Origin: CAZDXB01 sp964509335
GTDB taxonomy: Bacteria > Bacteroidota > Ignavibacteria > Kapaibacteriales > UBA2268
Reading direction: 5' to 3'
Assembly (NCBI GenBank): GCA_964509335.1
Contig: CAZDXB010000015.1
Span: 14,560 to 78,559, forward strand
DNA: 64,000 bases
Part shown: one piece after another, positions 27,671 through 35,716 of the stretch
How the letters are laid out: each line of letters starts with the position of its first letter
Numbering within the stretch: position 1 is the stretch's first letter
The notes under the pieces: generated by a model
Told to the model about the DNA's origin: nothing
The model's input: the letters and a program-made list of their open reading frames with translations, nothing else
Databases searched by the model: none
Position numbers and translations under genes: made by a program

Positions 27671-28165
27671 ATGGCTGAAAATCCAAACATTCACGAGAAA
27701 GACGCTAAATCCAACGACATCCTCCAACTTGTTACTTTTAACATCGGCGACGAGGAATTCGGGGTCGATATACTTAACATTCAAGGAATTAACAGAATGG
27801 TAGAAGTTACCCAAGTGCCTAACGCCCCCGATTTTGTAGAAGGCATAATCAATTTGCGCGGGCAAGTCATACCGCTGATTTCCTTGCGCAAAAGATTAAT
27901 GATGGACGAAATTGAAAAAGACAAGCACACAAGATTCATCGTCGTAGAGATGGGCGAAAAAATAATCGGTTTCATAGTCGATAAAGTGAACGAAGTTCTG
28001 CGCATTAACAAAAGCGTTACGGAACCGCCCCCGCCAATGATTGGCGGAGTCGATTCGGAATACTTGACCGCCGTGGCTAAACTCGAAGACAGACTCATCA
28101 TTTTGCTGGACTTAAACAAAATCGTTTCCGAAAAGGAAAAAGAGCAAATAGCAAATATGGCTTAA
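27671..28165 (+). CDS. cheW: Chemotaxis coupling protein CheW
   Basis: A 164-residue CheW-family adaptor that couples chemoreceptors to the CheA kinase. Family landmarks are LVTFNIGDEEFGVDILNIQG, NLRGQVIPLISLRKRL, FIVDKVNEVLRI and LEDRLIILLDLNKI. An AAGG lies about 9 bases before the ATG. It ends two bases before the assembly gap, so a CheA or receptor gene could lie in the missing DNA. Confidence 0.92.
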   Translation: MAENPNIHEKDAKSNDILQLVTFNIGDEEFGVDILNIQGINRMVEVTQVPNAPDFVEGIINLRGQVIPLISLRKRLMMDEIEKDKHTRFIVVEMGEKIIGFIVDKVNEVLRINKSVTEPPPPMIGGVDSEYLTAVAKLEDRLIILLDLNKIVSEKEKEQIANMA

Positions 28166-28168
28166 TAA

Positions 28169-28268
28169 NNNNNNNNNNNNNNNNNNNNNNNNNNNNNNNN
28201 NNNNNNNNNNNNNNNNNNNNNNNNNNNNNNNNNNNNNNNNNNNNNNNNNNNNNNNNNNNNNNNNNNNN
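28169..28268. other. Assembly gap (100 N)
   Basis: Exactly 100 unknown bases, a conventional scaffold-gap length. The true distance is unknown and genes may be missing between cheW and the next fragment. Confidence 0.97.
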
Positions 28269-28468
28269 TAGGCGGACTCAAGATATTTGTAGCGCCTTCT
28301 ATCGCCATTCCCGAAGACCATCCTTCCGACGCCGATTTTCTATTTAGAGGCGGCGTCGGCTACGATATTCACGTAAAGAATTACTCCGTCTCCCCCGTCG
28401 TTAACGTCGATTACATTCACGAAGAAATCATTCTCGTTTACGGCGTCGCGTTCGGGATGTCTTTTTGA
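28269..28468 (+). CDS. C-terminal fragment of an outer-membrane beta-barrel protein
   Basis: The first readable codon after the gap is at 28271, and 65 residues follow before TGA at 28466. They alternate polar and hydrophobic residues (GGLKIFVAPSIAIPEDH, FLFRGGVGYDIHVKNYSVSP) and end VYGVAFGMSF with a C-terminal Phe, as in outer-membrane barrels of the OmpA/porin type. The start is inside the gap. The protein family cannot be named from this piece. Confidence 0.6.
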
Positions 28469-29079
28469 ATTAACGTCAAGCGTTGTGGGACGTTCCGCTA
28501 GGCGACTACCAGATTCTCGCTTGCGCGGGAATGACTGACGCTATCCTTATGTAATTCCAATTTTCTCCGCTCCTAACCCTCCCCAGCCCTCCCTTTAGCA
28601 AAGGGAGGGGGCGTAATTTGCTTGTGTATAAGCGTTTGTACAAAAAGCTCTAACTAGCCCGTAGGGATTTGATTCATCAAATCCACTAAAACGCAGGACA
28701 ACCAAGGCTATACAGACGTTCTACTTCCCCTCCTTACAAAACTCCGATTTTGTAAGGTCATTTTAATACTCCTTGAATCGCTCTTTACAAAACTCCGATT
28801 TTATCTACTCGTCTCGGCGCTCCACGCGGCAAAGACAAAAGAAAATCGACGCGGAGCGTCTCCTTACGCATTCCAACGCAGAGCGTTGGAACGAGAAGAA
28901 ATTGTTAAATCCCTCTCTGCTTGCGGAGAGGGCTTGGGTGAGGTTGAATACGCGGCGTCTTGGAACGAGAAGAAGACTAGCAAGCCTCTCCCCTCCTTGC
29001 AAAACTCCGATTTTGTAAGCTCCTTGTTTCCTCGCCAAATCGGAATTTGGCGAGTAGGAAGTTAAAGTTTCCTATTTTT
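28469..29079. repeat. Gene-free field of small palindromic repeats
   Basis: No credible gene is present. Hairpins found are: an ATTCTCGC/GCGGGAAT type (28511-28535), CCTCCC/GGGAGG (28588-28608), a GGATTTGATTCATCAAATCC palindrome (28665-28684) that recurs at 39249-39268, CTTACAAAACTCCGATTTTGTAAG (28733-28756) with related copies at 28784-28803 and 28996-29019 and a variant CTCGCCAAAT/ATTTGGCGAG at 29031-29054, TTCCAACGCAGAGCGTTGGAA (28871-28891), and CCCTCTC/GAGAGGG (28911-28932). Several have relatives elsewhere in the window, so these are dispersed intergenic repeats. Confidence 0.75.
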
Positions 29080-29179
29080 TTTGACTTCCCTTTTGTAATT
29101 TTGAAATGTTTTGTTATATATAGATATGAAAGAAGTATTTAAAGTTTGGTATTATTAATAAAAAACAAGGATTTAAGAT

Positions 29180-30745
29180 ATGAAGAAGTTTAAGAACTTG
29201 ACGCCTTACGATTTTAGCGACAAAAAGAACGTTAAAAAACAGAAAAAAGCCATCGATAAAGTAAGAGAAGAATTCGGCAAAGAATACGCCAACGTTATCG
29301 ACGGCGAAAAAGTAAAAACCGAGAAGAAGACTATTTCGAGAAATCCGGCGAATCCCGACGAAACAATCGGAACCTTCCAAAAATCGGGCAAAGAAGACGC
29401 CGAAAAAGCCATACAAGCCGCCGCGAAAGCGTTCGAAAGCTGGAGATTCACTCCCGCCGAAGAAAGAGCGAACTATCTTTTAGAAGCGGCTAAAATAGCC
29501 AAGAAGCGCAGAATGGAAATAAACGCTTGGATGATTTCGGAAACCGGCAAGAACTATCCCGAAGCGGACGCGGACACCTGCGAAGCCATCGACTTTCTTG
29601 AATTTTACGCGAGAGAAGCGATTCGCTATTCGAAAGAGCAACCGCTGACTCCTTACGAGGGAGAAAAAACGAGCTATTTTTATATTCCGCTGGGCGTAGG
29701 CGTTTGCATACCGCCTTGGAACTTCCCATTCGCTATTATGCTGGGAATAACCGCCGCTACCATAGTATCGGGCAACTGCGCCGTGTTGAAGCCTTCCTCC
29801 GACTCGCCGATGATGGCGAAAATTTTCGCCGACATAATGGAAGAAGTAGGATTGCCCAAGGGCGTATTGAATTACTTAGTAGCGAGCGGCGCCGAAGCGG
29901 GCGACTACTTGGTCGAGCATCCGCTAACGAGATTCATCGTCTTCACCGGCTCGAAAGAAGTCGGCTTGAGAATAAACGAATTAGCCGCGAAAGTTTCGCC
30001 CGGGCAAAAATGGCTCAAAAGAGTTATCGTCGAGATGGGCGGCAAAGACGCGATTATCGTCGATTCGGAAGCCGAATTAGACGACGCCGTTGACGGCGTA
30101 GTAAAATCGGCGTACGGCTTTCAAGGACAAAAATGCTCCGCCTGCTCCAGAGCTATTGTCGATAAGAAAATCTACGATAAATTCGTCGATAAACTAAAAG
30201 AATCAATCGAAAAATTAGAAGTAGGCGACCCGAAAGACAATTACGCCGCAGGGCCGGTCATCAACGCCGCCGCCGAGCAATCGATACTAGAATATATCGA
30301 CATCGGCAAAAAAGAAGGCAGAATGATATGCGGCGGAAAGAAAATCGAGGACAAGCCGGGATATTATATAGAACCCACGGCGATAGTTGACGTCGAACCT
30401 GGAGCGAGAATCGAGCAGGAAGAGATATTCGGACCCGTTTTAGCGGTAACAAAAGCCGAAGATTTCGACCATGCCATTCAAATCGCCAACGACACCGACT
30501 ACGGACTAACCGGCGCCGTTTACTCTATGAACCGCGAGAAATTAAACAAAGCAAGAGACCTGTTCCACGTCGGCAACCTTTACTTCAACAGAAAATGCAC
30601 GCAAGCCATCGTGGACGTTCACCCCTTCGGCGGATTCAACATGAGCGGCACCGACTCAAAAGCCGGAAGCAGAGACTATTTAGAGCTGTTCTTACAAGGA
30701 AAAGCCATCGGCGAAAAAATCACCAAAATCACGCCGAAGAAATAA
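29180..30745 (+). CDS. pruA: L-glutamate gamma-semialdehyde (P5C) dehydrogenase
   Basis: A 521-residue aldehyde dehydrogenase that oxidises pyrroline-5-carboxylate/glutamate semialdehyde to glutamate with NAD in proline and arginine catabolism. The N-terminal FKNLTPYDFS-type leader, VIDGEKVKT and SRNPANPDETIG resemble the monofunctional RocA/PruA type. The catalytic general base is Glu285 (VEMGGKD) and the nucleophile is Cys319 (QGQKCSACS). PPWNFPFAIM and FGPVLAV are also present. AAGGA lies 9 bases before the ATG. It is a single-gene unit ended by a strong terminator. The proline dehydrogenase partner is not in the window. Confidence 0.92.
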   Translation: MKKFKNLTPYDFSDKKNVKKQKKAIDKVREEFGKEYANVIDGEKVKTEKKTISRNPANPDETIGTFQKSGKEDAEKAIQAAAKAFESWRFTPAEERANYLLEAAKIAKKRRMEINAWMISETGKNYPEADADTCEAIDFLEFYAREAIRYSKEQPLTPYEGEKTSYFYIPLGVGVCIPPWNFPFAIMLGITAATIVSGNCAVLKPSSDSPMMAKIFADIMEEVGLPKGVLNYLVASGAEAGDYLVEHPLTRFIVFTGSKEVGLRINELAAKVSPGQKWLKRVIVEMGGKDAIIVDSEAELDDAVDGVVKSAYGFQGQKCSACSRAIVDKKIYDKFVDKLKESIEKLEVGDPKDNYAAGPVINAAAEQSILEYIDIGKKEGRMICGGKKIEDKPGYYIEPTAIVDVEPGARIEQEEIFGPVLAVTKAEDFDHAIQIANDTDYGLTGAVYSMNREKLNKARDLFHVGNLYFNRKCTQAIVDVHPFGGFNMSGTDSKAGSRDYLELFLQGKAIGEKITKITPKK

Positions 30746-30765
30746 ATAATTTCATCGTATTTTAG

Positions 30766-30801
30766 ATGGACTCCACTACCCAAGTGGAGTCCATTTTTTT
30801 T
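30766..30801 (+). terminator. Strong Rho-independent terminator after pruA
   Basis: A perfect ATGGACTCCACT/AGTGGAGTCCAT stem with a four-base loop is followed by eight T. It begins about 20 bases after the pruA stop codon. Confidence 0.93.
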
Positions 30802-30822
30802 ATATTCATCCGATTCAGTAGA

Positions 30823-30840
30823 AAAGGCATCCCTGCCTGT
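30823..30840. repeat. Dispersed hairpin repeat, AGGCAT/CTGCCT type
   Basis: Second copy of the palindrome at 15698-15715 (AAAGGCATCCCTGCCTGT here). Confidence 0.55.
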
Positions 30841-30849
30841 TATTTTTAA

Positions 30850-30893
30850 TATATTCATCCGATGACTCCGAGTCGTCAGATGAATCGAGCGGC
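30850..30893. repeat. Hairpin repeat flanking the RHS cassette (distal copy)
   Basis: A 44-base unit with a palindrome ATTCATCCGATGACT/AGTCGTCAGATGAAT. It is in the same orientation as the copy at 32614-32657 on the other side of the RHS cassette. A truncated third start (TATATTCATCCGA) lies at 30801-30813. It directly abuts the broken RHS copy. Confidence 0.7.
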
Positions 30894-30995
30894 GCGAAGT
30901 AATCGCTCTCGAAATCCTACTCCCGCCCGATAAAGCCGAGGCGGTTGTCTATTTTTTCTTGCCTTTCCATAGCTTAGCGCAATATAAGCGTGTTT
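30894..30995 (-). pseudogene. Broken duplicate of the RHS core start
   Basis: About 100 bases nearly identical to 32482-32584, the beginning of the RHS-core gene. On the minus strand it reads an ATG at 30970, then MERQEKIDNRLGFIGRE, and then a TAG stop at 30917-30919. The complete copy continues past this point. After the shared GATTACTTCGC the sequence jumps straight into the flanking hairpin. This is a remnant, as left behind when RHS tips are displaced by recombination. Confidence 0.7.
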
Positions 30996-31037
30996 TTAGT
31001 ATTATTTTAAATAGCATAGCAACTTATATGATTATTA

Positions 31038-31541
31038 TTACTCCTTAACTTCAAGCACCTCTGGTATATTCAACTTTTTCCGTTTCATTGAAAACTCTTT
31101 TTTGGTCATTGGACCATAAAGACTGTCGTTTGAATGAACAATAATCCAGTAGTTGAATTTTTTGCTGATGTTAAATATATAATTGGCGCATATTTCTTCA
31201 TAGGATTGCCATTTCTTATCACAACCGCGTCCACGACTTCTCGATTCATAACATTTACATTCCTTACTATCTAAAGGTTTTTGTATTGCAATGATAAAAT
31301 CATTGTTGTAGTCCCAATCCGTTATAAACTTTGGAATTTTATTCCGCTCTAAACTCCTTTCAATTATGGTTCGATCTAATAAAGATTCATCAATAAGAAC
31401 GTATCCACCACTCAATTCCTCAGTATAATCTTTATTTGCAATGCACCAATGAAAAAAATCGTTTTTAAAGAGAATACATACCGAAGTTAAAATAATTATT
31501 GATAATACCACAGTGTATGTCATAATTGTTACTCTTTTCAT
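31038..31541 (-). CDS. DUF3997-like membrane-anchored protein, candidate RHS immunity protein
   Basis: A 167-residue protein with one N-terminal membrane helix or uncleaved signal (TVVLSIIILTSVCILF). The rest resembles the DUF3997 family: GGYVLIDES near the start, a central strand FIIAIQKPL, a WIIVHSNDSLYGPMTKKEF segment, and the closing KRKKLNIPEVLEV. It contains Cys-rich CKCYESRSRGRGC. AAGGA precedes the ATG. It begins 15 bases after the RHS gene stops and is on the same strand, the classic position of an immunity gene for an RHS C-terminal toxin. The function is inferred from position only. Confidence 0.6.
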   Translation of the reverse strand: MKRVTIMTYTVVLSIIILTSVCILFKNDFFHWCIANKDYTEELSGGYVLIDESLLDRTIIERSLERNKIPKFITDWDYNNDFIIAIQKPLDSKECKCYESRSRGRGCDKKWQSYEEICANYIFNISKKFNYWIIVHSNDSLYGPMTKKEFSMKRKKLNIPEVLEVKE

Positions 31542-31556
31542 AAATATTTCCTTAAA

Positions 31557-32558
31557 TTATGGTGAAATTTTTCCTTTACCGTGGAAATAAATATCAAACT
31601 TTTCCCCACCTGCTGTTAAAGGAATTTGCAACGTTGGGGGGATAGGTATTGGAAGTATAATTGGAGATTTATGAATTATACCCCCAATTGCAGTACCAAT
31701 ATTACGTTTAGTTAATCCTTCGCTCCACCGAATATCAAAATCATAAGTATCCTTCCCTTTAATAACAACTTTATCTTTTTCAATTAGAGTAAATTTTGCT
31801 TCTCCAATAATTAAACCAGCAAGCGAACTAGGATCTCTTGAAAATAAGTTTATTGATTTCGTATCACCTACTCCGTTAAAATCGCTAGCGCTAATCATTT
31901 CCAGATTAAAACTTGATAGAGCTACATGGTAGTCTTCACCGTCGCCGAATTTGAAGTGGAAGAAAAATCCAAACAAGGTGGGATTGTAATCAATCTCGAT
32001 ATCCCCTTTATTTCCTTTTTTCTTCCCTTTATCTTCGCTACCAGTATCCGGTTCTTTAATTTTCTTTTGTCTATTCCCCTCCTTGTCGTCGTCAGCTTTG
32101 GGGTTGCCATTCTTAGCTTCGTCCTTACTATCCCTACCGCCGCCGCCGTCTTTGTTACCGCCTATAATCGCGTTTCGCTGCTCAAACAAAGCGTCCGCTT
32201 CCGCTTCGTACATGGCGTCTTCTTTGGCGAATCTCTCTGCCAAATCATCTAACTCCGCAATAAGCTGCATACCAATTAAAAACATCAAGCCAACATTTTC
32301 GCCGTCGATTAAAGTAGATTGCGTCTCTTCCTCTTTCTCCGGCGCCAGCCCGCTCGGGTCTTTATACTTAATCGGGCTGTTGTAGGCGTAATGGTAGGAC
32401 GTATGCGCGTCGAAGCTCTCGAACAGCGGGTCGACGCTCAAGAACCGACCCGTCTCCGCGTCGTACTGCCTCGCTCCCAAAGCGAAGTAATCGCTCTCAA
32501 AGTCTCGCTCCCGCCCGATAAAGCCGAGGCGGCTAACTATTTTCTCTTGCCTTTCCAT
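31557..32558 (-). CDS. Orphan RHS-core protein with variable C-terminal (toxin-type) domain
   Basis: A 333-residue protein. Residues 10-72 are the RHS-repeat-associated core (RLGFIGRERDFESDYFALGA, then YDAETGRFLSVDPL, HTSYHYAYNSPIKYKDPSGL). A complete RHS/YD-repeat protein has many hundreds of residues before this core; here none precede it, so this is an orphan tip. Residues about 110-190 are a Lys/Asp/Gly-rich linker. Residues 190-333 are a domain I do not recognise (LAGLIIGEAKFTLIEKD, GTAIGGIIHKSPIILPIPIP). RHS C-terminal domains are usually toxins released after cleavage at the core. Without the shell and a signal peptide, its delivery is doubtful; it may be a silent donor cassette. Confidence 0.75.
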   Translation of the reverse strand: MERQEKIVSRLGFIGRERDFESDYFALGARQYDAETGRFLSVDPLFESFDAHTSYHYAYNSPIKYKDPSGLAPEKEEETQSTLIDGENVGLMFLIGMQLIAELDDLAERFAKEDAMYEAEADALFEQRNAIIGGNKDGGGGRDSKDEAKNGNPKADDDKEGNRQKKIKEPDTGSEDKGKKKGNKGDIEIDYNPTLFGFFFHFKFGDGEDYHVALSSFNLEMISASDFNGVGDTKSINLFSRDPSSLAGLIIGEAKFTLIEKDKVVIKGKDTYDFDIRWSEGLTKRNIGTAIGGIIHKSPIILPIPIPPTLQIPLTAGGEKFDIYFHGKGKISP

Positions 32559-32613
32559 AACTTAGCGCAATATAAGTGTTTCGTCTCATTTTTCAAAGCG
32601 GCGGCGTTGTTAG

Positions 32614-32657
32614 TATATTCATCCGTTGACTCCAAGTCATCGGATGAATCGAGCGGC
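32614..32657. repeat. Hairpin repeat flanking the RHS cassette (proximal copy)
   Basis: TATATTCATCCG, then TTGACTCCAAGTCATCGG, then ATGAATCGAGCGGC. It matches 30850-30893 in the same orientation with four or five differences. Confidence 0.7.
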
Positions 32658-32753
32658 TTACTATGGATTTTATTATAATGCGCGTTGGTATTGACGCCAA
32701 TTTTATTTATTTTGTTTTTGGCTTTTGATTTGTATCGATATATTTATCGGGAA

Positions 32754-33542
32754 ATGATAGAAATAAAGGACATAAACGATTCGAGAATAGAGCCTTACAG
32801 GCGCTTAAAGAAGCTCGGCTCTAAGGTTGGCGGCGAGGGAATTTTCGTCGTCGAAAACGATAAAGTAATCGAGAAAGCGCTCAAAAGCAATATAGAAATT
32901 CTGTCGTTCTTCGCGCTTCCTAAGTATTACAAAACGTTCCAGCGCCTTCTCGAAATCAAAAACATACCGGAAAACAAAATGTTCACGGCGAAAGTAGAAT
33001 TAATGAACCGGATTGTCGGCTTTAAGCTTCACCAAGGGATAATGGCGGTCGGTAAAACACCCGACGAAACGCCGTTTAGCGAAATGGGCGACCGCGTCGT
33101 CGCTTTTAACGCGATAGTCAATTCGGAGAATGTCGGCTCTATCGTCAGGAACTGCGCGTCTTTCGCCGTCGATTCAATTATTTGCGACAAGGAAACTTCA
33201 TCGCCCTTCCTGAGACGAGCCGTTAGAGTTTCCGCCGGAGCCGCGTTCTTTATTAAACGCCGCTCCTGCGCCAATCTCGCGGAAACGCTAATTGAGTTGC
33301 GGAACGAGCGTAATTACCGAATAATCGGGATGGAGATAAACGAAAACGCCAAGACGCTCGACAAAACGGACTTTAACGGCAAAATAGCGATTGTTTTCGG
33401 CAGCGAAGGCAAAGGATTAAGCGACGAGGTAATCGAAGCCTGCGACGAAATAGCGTATATCCCAATCGACGAGAAAATGGATTCGCTAAACGTGGCGGCG
33501 TCCAGCGCGATAGTTTTAAATTCGATTTATAATAAATTTTGA
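32754..33542 (+). CDS. TrmH/SpoU-family RNA 2'-O-methyltransferase
   Basis: A 262-residue SPOUT-class RNA methyltransferase. It has the N-terminal substrate-binding domain (GIFVVENDKVIEKAL) and the trefoil-knot catalytic domain with motifs NAIVNSENVGSIVRNCASF, IVFGSEGKGLSDEV and YIPIDEKMDSLNVAASSAI. I chose the ATG at 32754: the upstream extension to 32685 is hydrophobic and unlike the family. Whether it modifies tRNA or 23S rRNA cannot be said. It is the first gene of a plus-strand series. Confidence 0.88.
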   Translation: MIEIKDINDSRIEPYRRLKKLGSKVGGEGIFVVENDKVIEKALKSNIEILSFFALPKYYKTFQRLLEIKNIPENKMFTAKVELMNRIVGFKLHQGIMAVGKTPDETPFSEMGDRVVAFNAIVNSENVGSIVRNCASFAVDSIICDKETSSPFLRRAVRVSAGAAFFIKRRSCANLAETLIELRNERNYRIIGMEINENAKTLDKTDFNGKIAIVFGSEGKGLSDEVIEACDEIAYIPIDEKMDSLNVAASSAIVLNSIYNKF

Positions 33543-33607
33543 TAATAGATTAATTTTTCAGAAATTTAAGTTTTGTATTTGACTGAAAGAAACAATTTGA
33601 ATTTGAT

Positions 33608-34711
33608 ATGAAAATAAGCCCTAAATGGAAAATAGAAGACGTCCTCAGCCTAACTTTTTTTAAAAAAGTTAACCTAAGACACATAAAAAAGGCGGTGGAA
33701 AAATTCGACGGAATGGGCGAACTGCTGGACAAAAACAACGACTCGCAACTATCGCTTAAGTTTAAGCAGGAAAATCTGTTCGACGACAACCTCGAAAAAA
33801 TCAAGGAAAAAGCCGGGGAGCAATTGAAATTATGCGACGAAAGGGACGTTCGCGTAGTTTCTTATTGGGACGAGAGCTATCCGGAGTTGCTAAGAGAAAT
33901 ATCCGTTCCGCCGATTATCTTATTCGTAAAAGGGGAGTTGCAAAAATCCGACGCGGCGTCGATTTCAATAGTCGGCACTCGGCGATGTCAGAACTACGGC
34001 AAAATGATAACCGAGAAATTCTCTAAGTTTCTCGCGGAGAACGGCGTCATTATTACAAGCGGTTTAGCGCAGGGTATTGACACAATATCTCACCTGTCGG
34101 CTATCGACGCCGGCGGGATTACCTACGCCGTGTTAGGTTCGGGATTAGACTGCATTTCGTCGTATTACTCGCGGAAAAACGCCGATAAAATCGTCGAATC
34201 TGGCGGCGCTATTATATCGGAATACGCCTGCGGAGTTACCGCCAAGCCGGGCTACTTCCCGCAAAGAAACAGAATAATCAGCGGAATATCGAAAGCGACA
34301 ATCGTGATTGAAAGCGGCGAGAAAGGCGGCTCGCTAATAACCGCGAACTTCGCCGTTGACCAGAACAGGGAGCTTTTCGCAGTTCCCGGAGACATTCGCT
34401 CGAAAAAAAGCTTCGGAACGAATCTTTTGATAAAACGCAACTTAGCCGTTCCCGCTCTATCGCCGAAGCAGGTTCTCGAAGATTTGGGATTTTCGAGTAT
34501 GTATGAATTTAAATCGGAGGAGCGGAAAATCGAATTGCCCGACGACGAAAAGCGGGTTTACGAGACGCTTTCATTTGAGCCGGCGCATATCGACGCCGTT
34601 GCGGAGAAGTTGGAAATGGGCGTCGCTGAAATATCCGTCAAATTGCTAAACTTAGAGTTTAAGGGCTTAGTTCGGCAGCTGCCCGGCAAACATTACATAA
34701 AAAACGAATAA
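33608..34711 (+). CDS. dprA: DNA-processing protein DprA
   Basis: A 367-residue protein that loads RecA on incoming single-stranded DNA in natural transformation. The Rossmann-like DprA core has SIVGTRRCQNYGK, ITSGLAQGIDTISHLSAI, GSGLDCISSYYS, YFPQRNRIISGIS and ESGEKGGSLITANFAVDQ. The N-terminal helix-hairpin-helix-like segment is about 1-60 and the C-terminal winged helix is about 310-367. It is complete. It probably shares a transcript with the polyprenyl synthase gene, 16 bases downstream. Confidence 0.93.
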   Translation: MKISPKWKIEDVLSLTFFKKVNLRHIKKAVEKFDGMGELLDKNNDSQLSLKFKQENLFDDNLEKIKEKAGEQLKLCDERDVRVVSYWDESYPELLREISVPPIILFVKGELQKSDAASISIVGTRRCQNYGKMITEKFSKFLAENGVIITSGLAQGIDTISHLSAIDAGGITYAVLGSGLDCISSYYSRKNADKIVESGGAIISEYACGVTAKPGYFPQRNRIISGISKATIVIESGEKGGSLITANFAVDQNRELFAVPGDIRSKKSFGTNLLIKRNLAVPALSPKQVLEDLGFSSMYEFKSEERKIELPDDEKRVYETLSFEPAHIDAVAEKLEMGVAEISVKLLNLEFKGLVRQLPGKHYIKNE

Positions 34712-34727
34712 TATTTCGGAGAAATTA

Positions 34728-35711
34728 ATGGAAAATCCCGAACGACTTTTTAAGCGATATTTGGACATAATCGAGCGAAGGATAGAAGAGCTGGCGCAAG
34801 AAGCCGAGCCGCGGGAACTATACGAGCCGTTCGCTTACATAATGCAAAAAGGCGGCAAAAGGATAAGACCTATACTTACTATGGCTTGCTGCGGCGCGTT
34901 CGGCGGCGAAGCGGAAAAAGCTTTAAACGCCGGAGTAGCCGTTGAAATACTGCACAACTTCACATTGGCGCATGACGATATAATGGATAAATCTCCGACA
35001 AGACGCAACCGCCCGACTATACATACGAAATGGGACGAGGCTACCGCCATCCTAACGGGCGACGTTATGGTTGGCTTGGCGTATCAAGCGCTGAACTCGG
35101 TTGAAACGGACAACGCGTCGGAGATAACCGGAGCTTTCTCGCAAGCGCTCGTCGATGTTTGCGAAGGGCAGGCTTACGACATGAAATATAATGACGTAAA
35201 GAACGTAACAATCGACGAATATTTGACAATGATTGAGAAAAAGACGGCTCGCCTGCTTGCCGGCGCGGCGAAAATCGGGGGCTACGTCGGCGGAGCGGAC
35301 GAGAAGCAATTGGAAGCGCTGGAAAATTACGCCTTAAATCTCGGCTTGGCTTTTCAAATACAGGACGATTTGCTCGACCTCGTAGCCGACGAAAAAGAAC
35401 TCGGCAAAACAATAGGCAAAGATATTATGGAAGGTAAAAAGACGTATTTAATAATAAAAGCTCTTGAAAAAGCCAAGAGCGAGGAGCAGAAGGATTTGCT
35501 CAAGAAATTCATCGATAATAACGGATTAAGCGCCGATTACGTCAAAATAATGAAAAACATGTTTTGGGAATTGAACGTATTCGACAACGCGGAGAAAGAT
35601 ATAAGCAAATATTTCGAGCGAGCGAGAAGCCAACTTTCAAAATTGCCGAAGAATGAAAACGCGGAACTTCTCGAATGGTTGTTAAATAAATTAAATAAAA
35701 GAAATAAATAA
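34728..35711 (+). CDS. Polyprenyl (isoprenyl) diphosphate synthase
   Basis: A 327-residue trans-isoprenyl diphosphate synthase that chain-elongates allylic diphosphates with IPP. The first Asp-rich motif is LAHDDIMDKSPTRRNRP near residue 83 and the second is FQIQDDLLDLVADE near 215; KGGKRIRP is the IPP site. The residue set fits octaprenyl/geranylgeranyl-type enzymes, but product length cannot be read safely. A CGGAG sits 6 bases before the ATG. It could supply precursors for quinones or carotenoids, including those made by the cluster at 55182-60171. Confidence 0.88.
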   Translation: MENPERLFKRYLDIIERRIEELAQEAEPRELYEPFAYIMQKGGKRIRPILTMACCGAFGGEAEKALNAGVAVEILHNFTLAHDDIMDKSPTRRNRPTIHTKWDEATAILTGDVMVGLAYQALNSVETDNASEITGAFSQALVDVCEGQAYDMKYNDVKNVTIDEYLTMIEKKTARLLAGAAKIGGYVGGADEKQLEALENYALNLGLAFQIQDDLLDLVADEKELGKTIGKDIMEGKKTYLIIKALEKAKSEEQKDLLKKFIDNNGLSADYVKIMKNMFWELNVFDNAEKDISKYFERARSQLSKLPKNENAELLEWLLNKLNKRNK

Positions 35712-35716
35712 ACGCT

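Noticed and set aside
27377..27865. Minus-strand open frame of 162 codons
   Set aside because: It lies across the MBL-fold and cheW genes on the opposite strand and has no family match.
28773..29018. Open frame of 81 codons in the repeat field
   Set aside because: It is made entirely of hairpin repeats; part of its translation recurs at 54881-55081 because the same DNA repeat is present there.
28469..29079. Possible CRISPR array among the clustered repeats
   Set aside because: The repeats are short palindromes of several kinds with irregular spacing, and there are no equal-length spacers or cas genes.
30894..32657. Possible prophage or transposon carrying the RHS cassette
   Set aside because: No integrase, transposase or phage structural gene is present; the flanking repeats are hairpins shared with a broken RHS copy.
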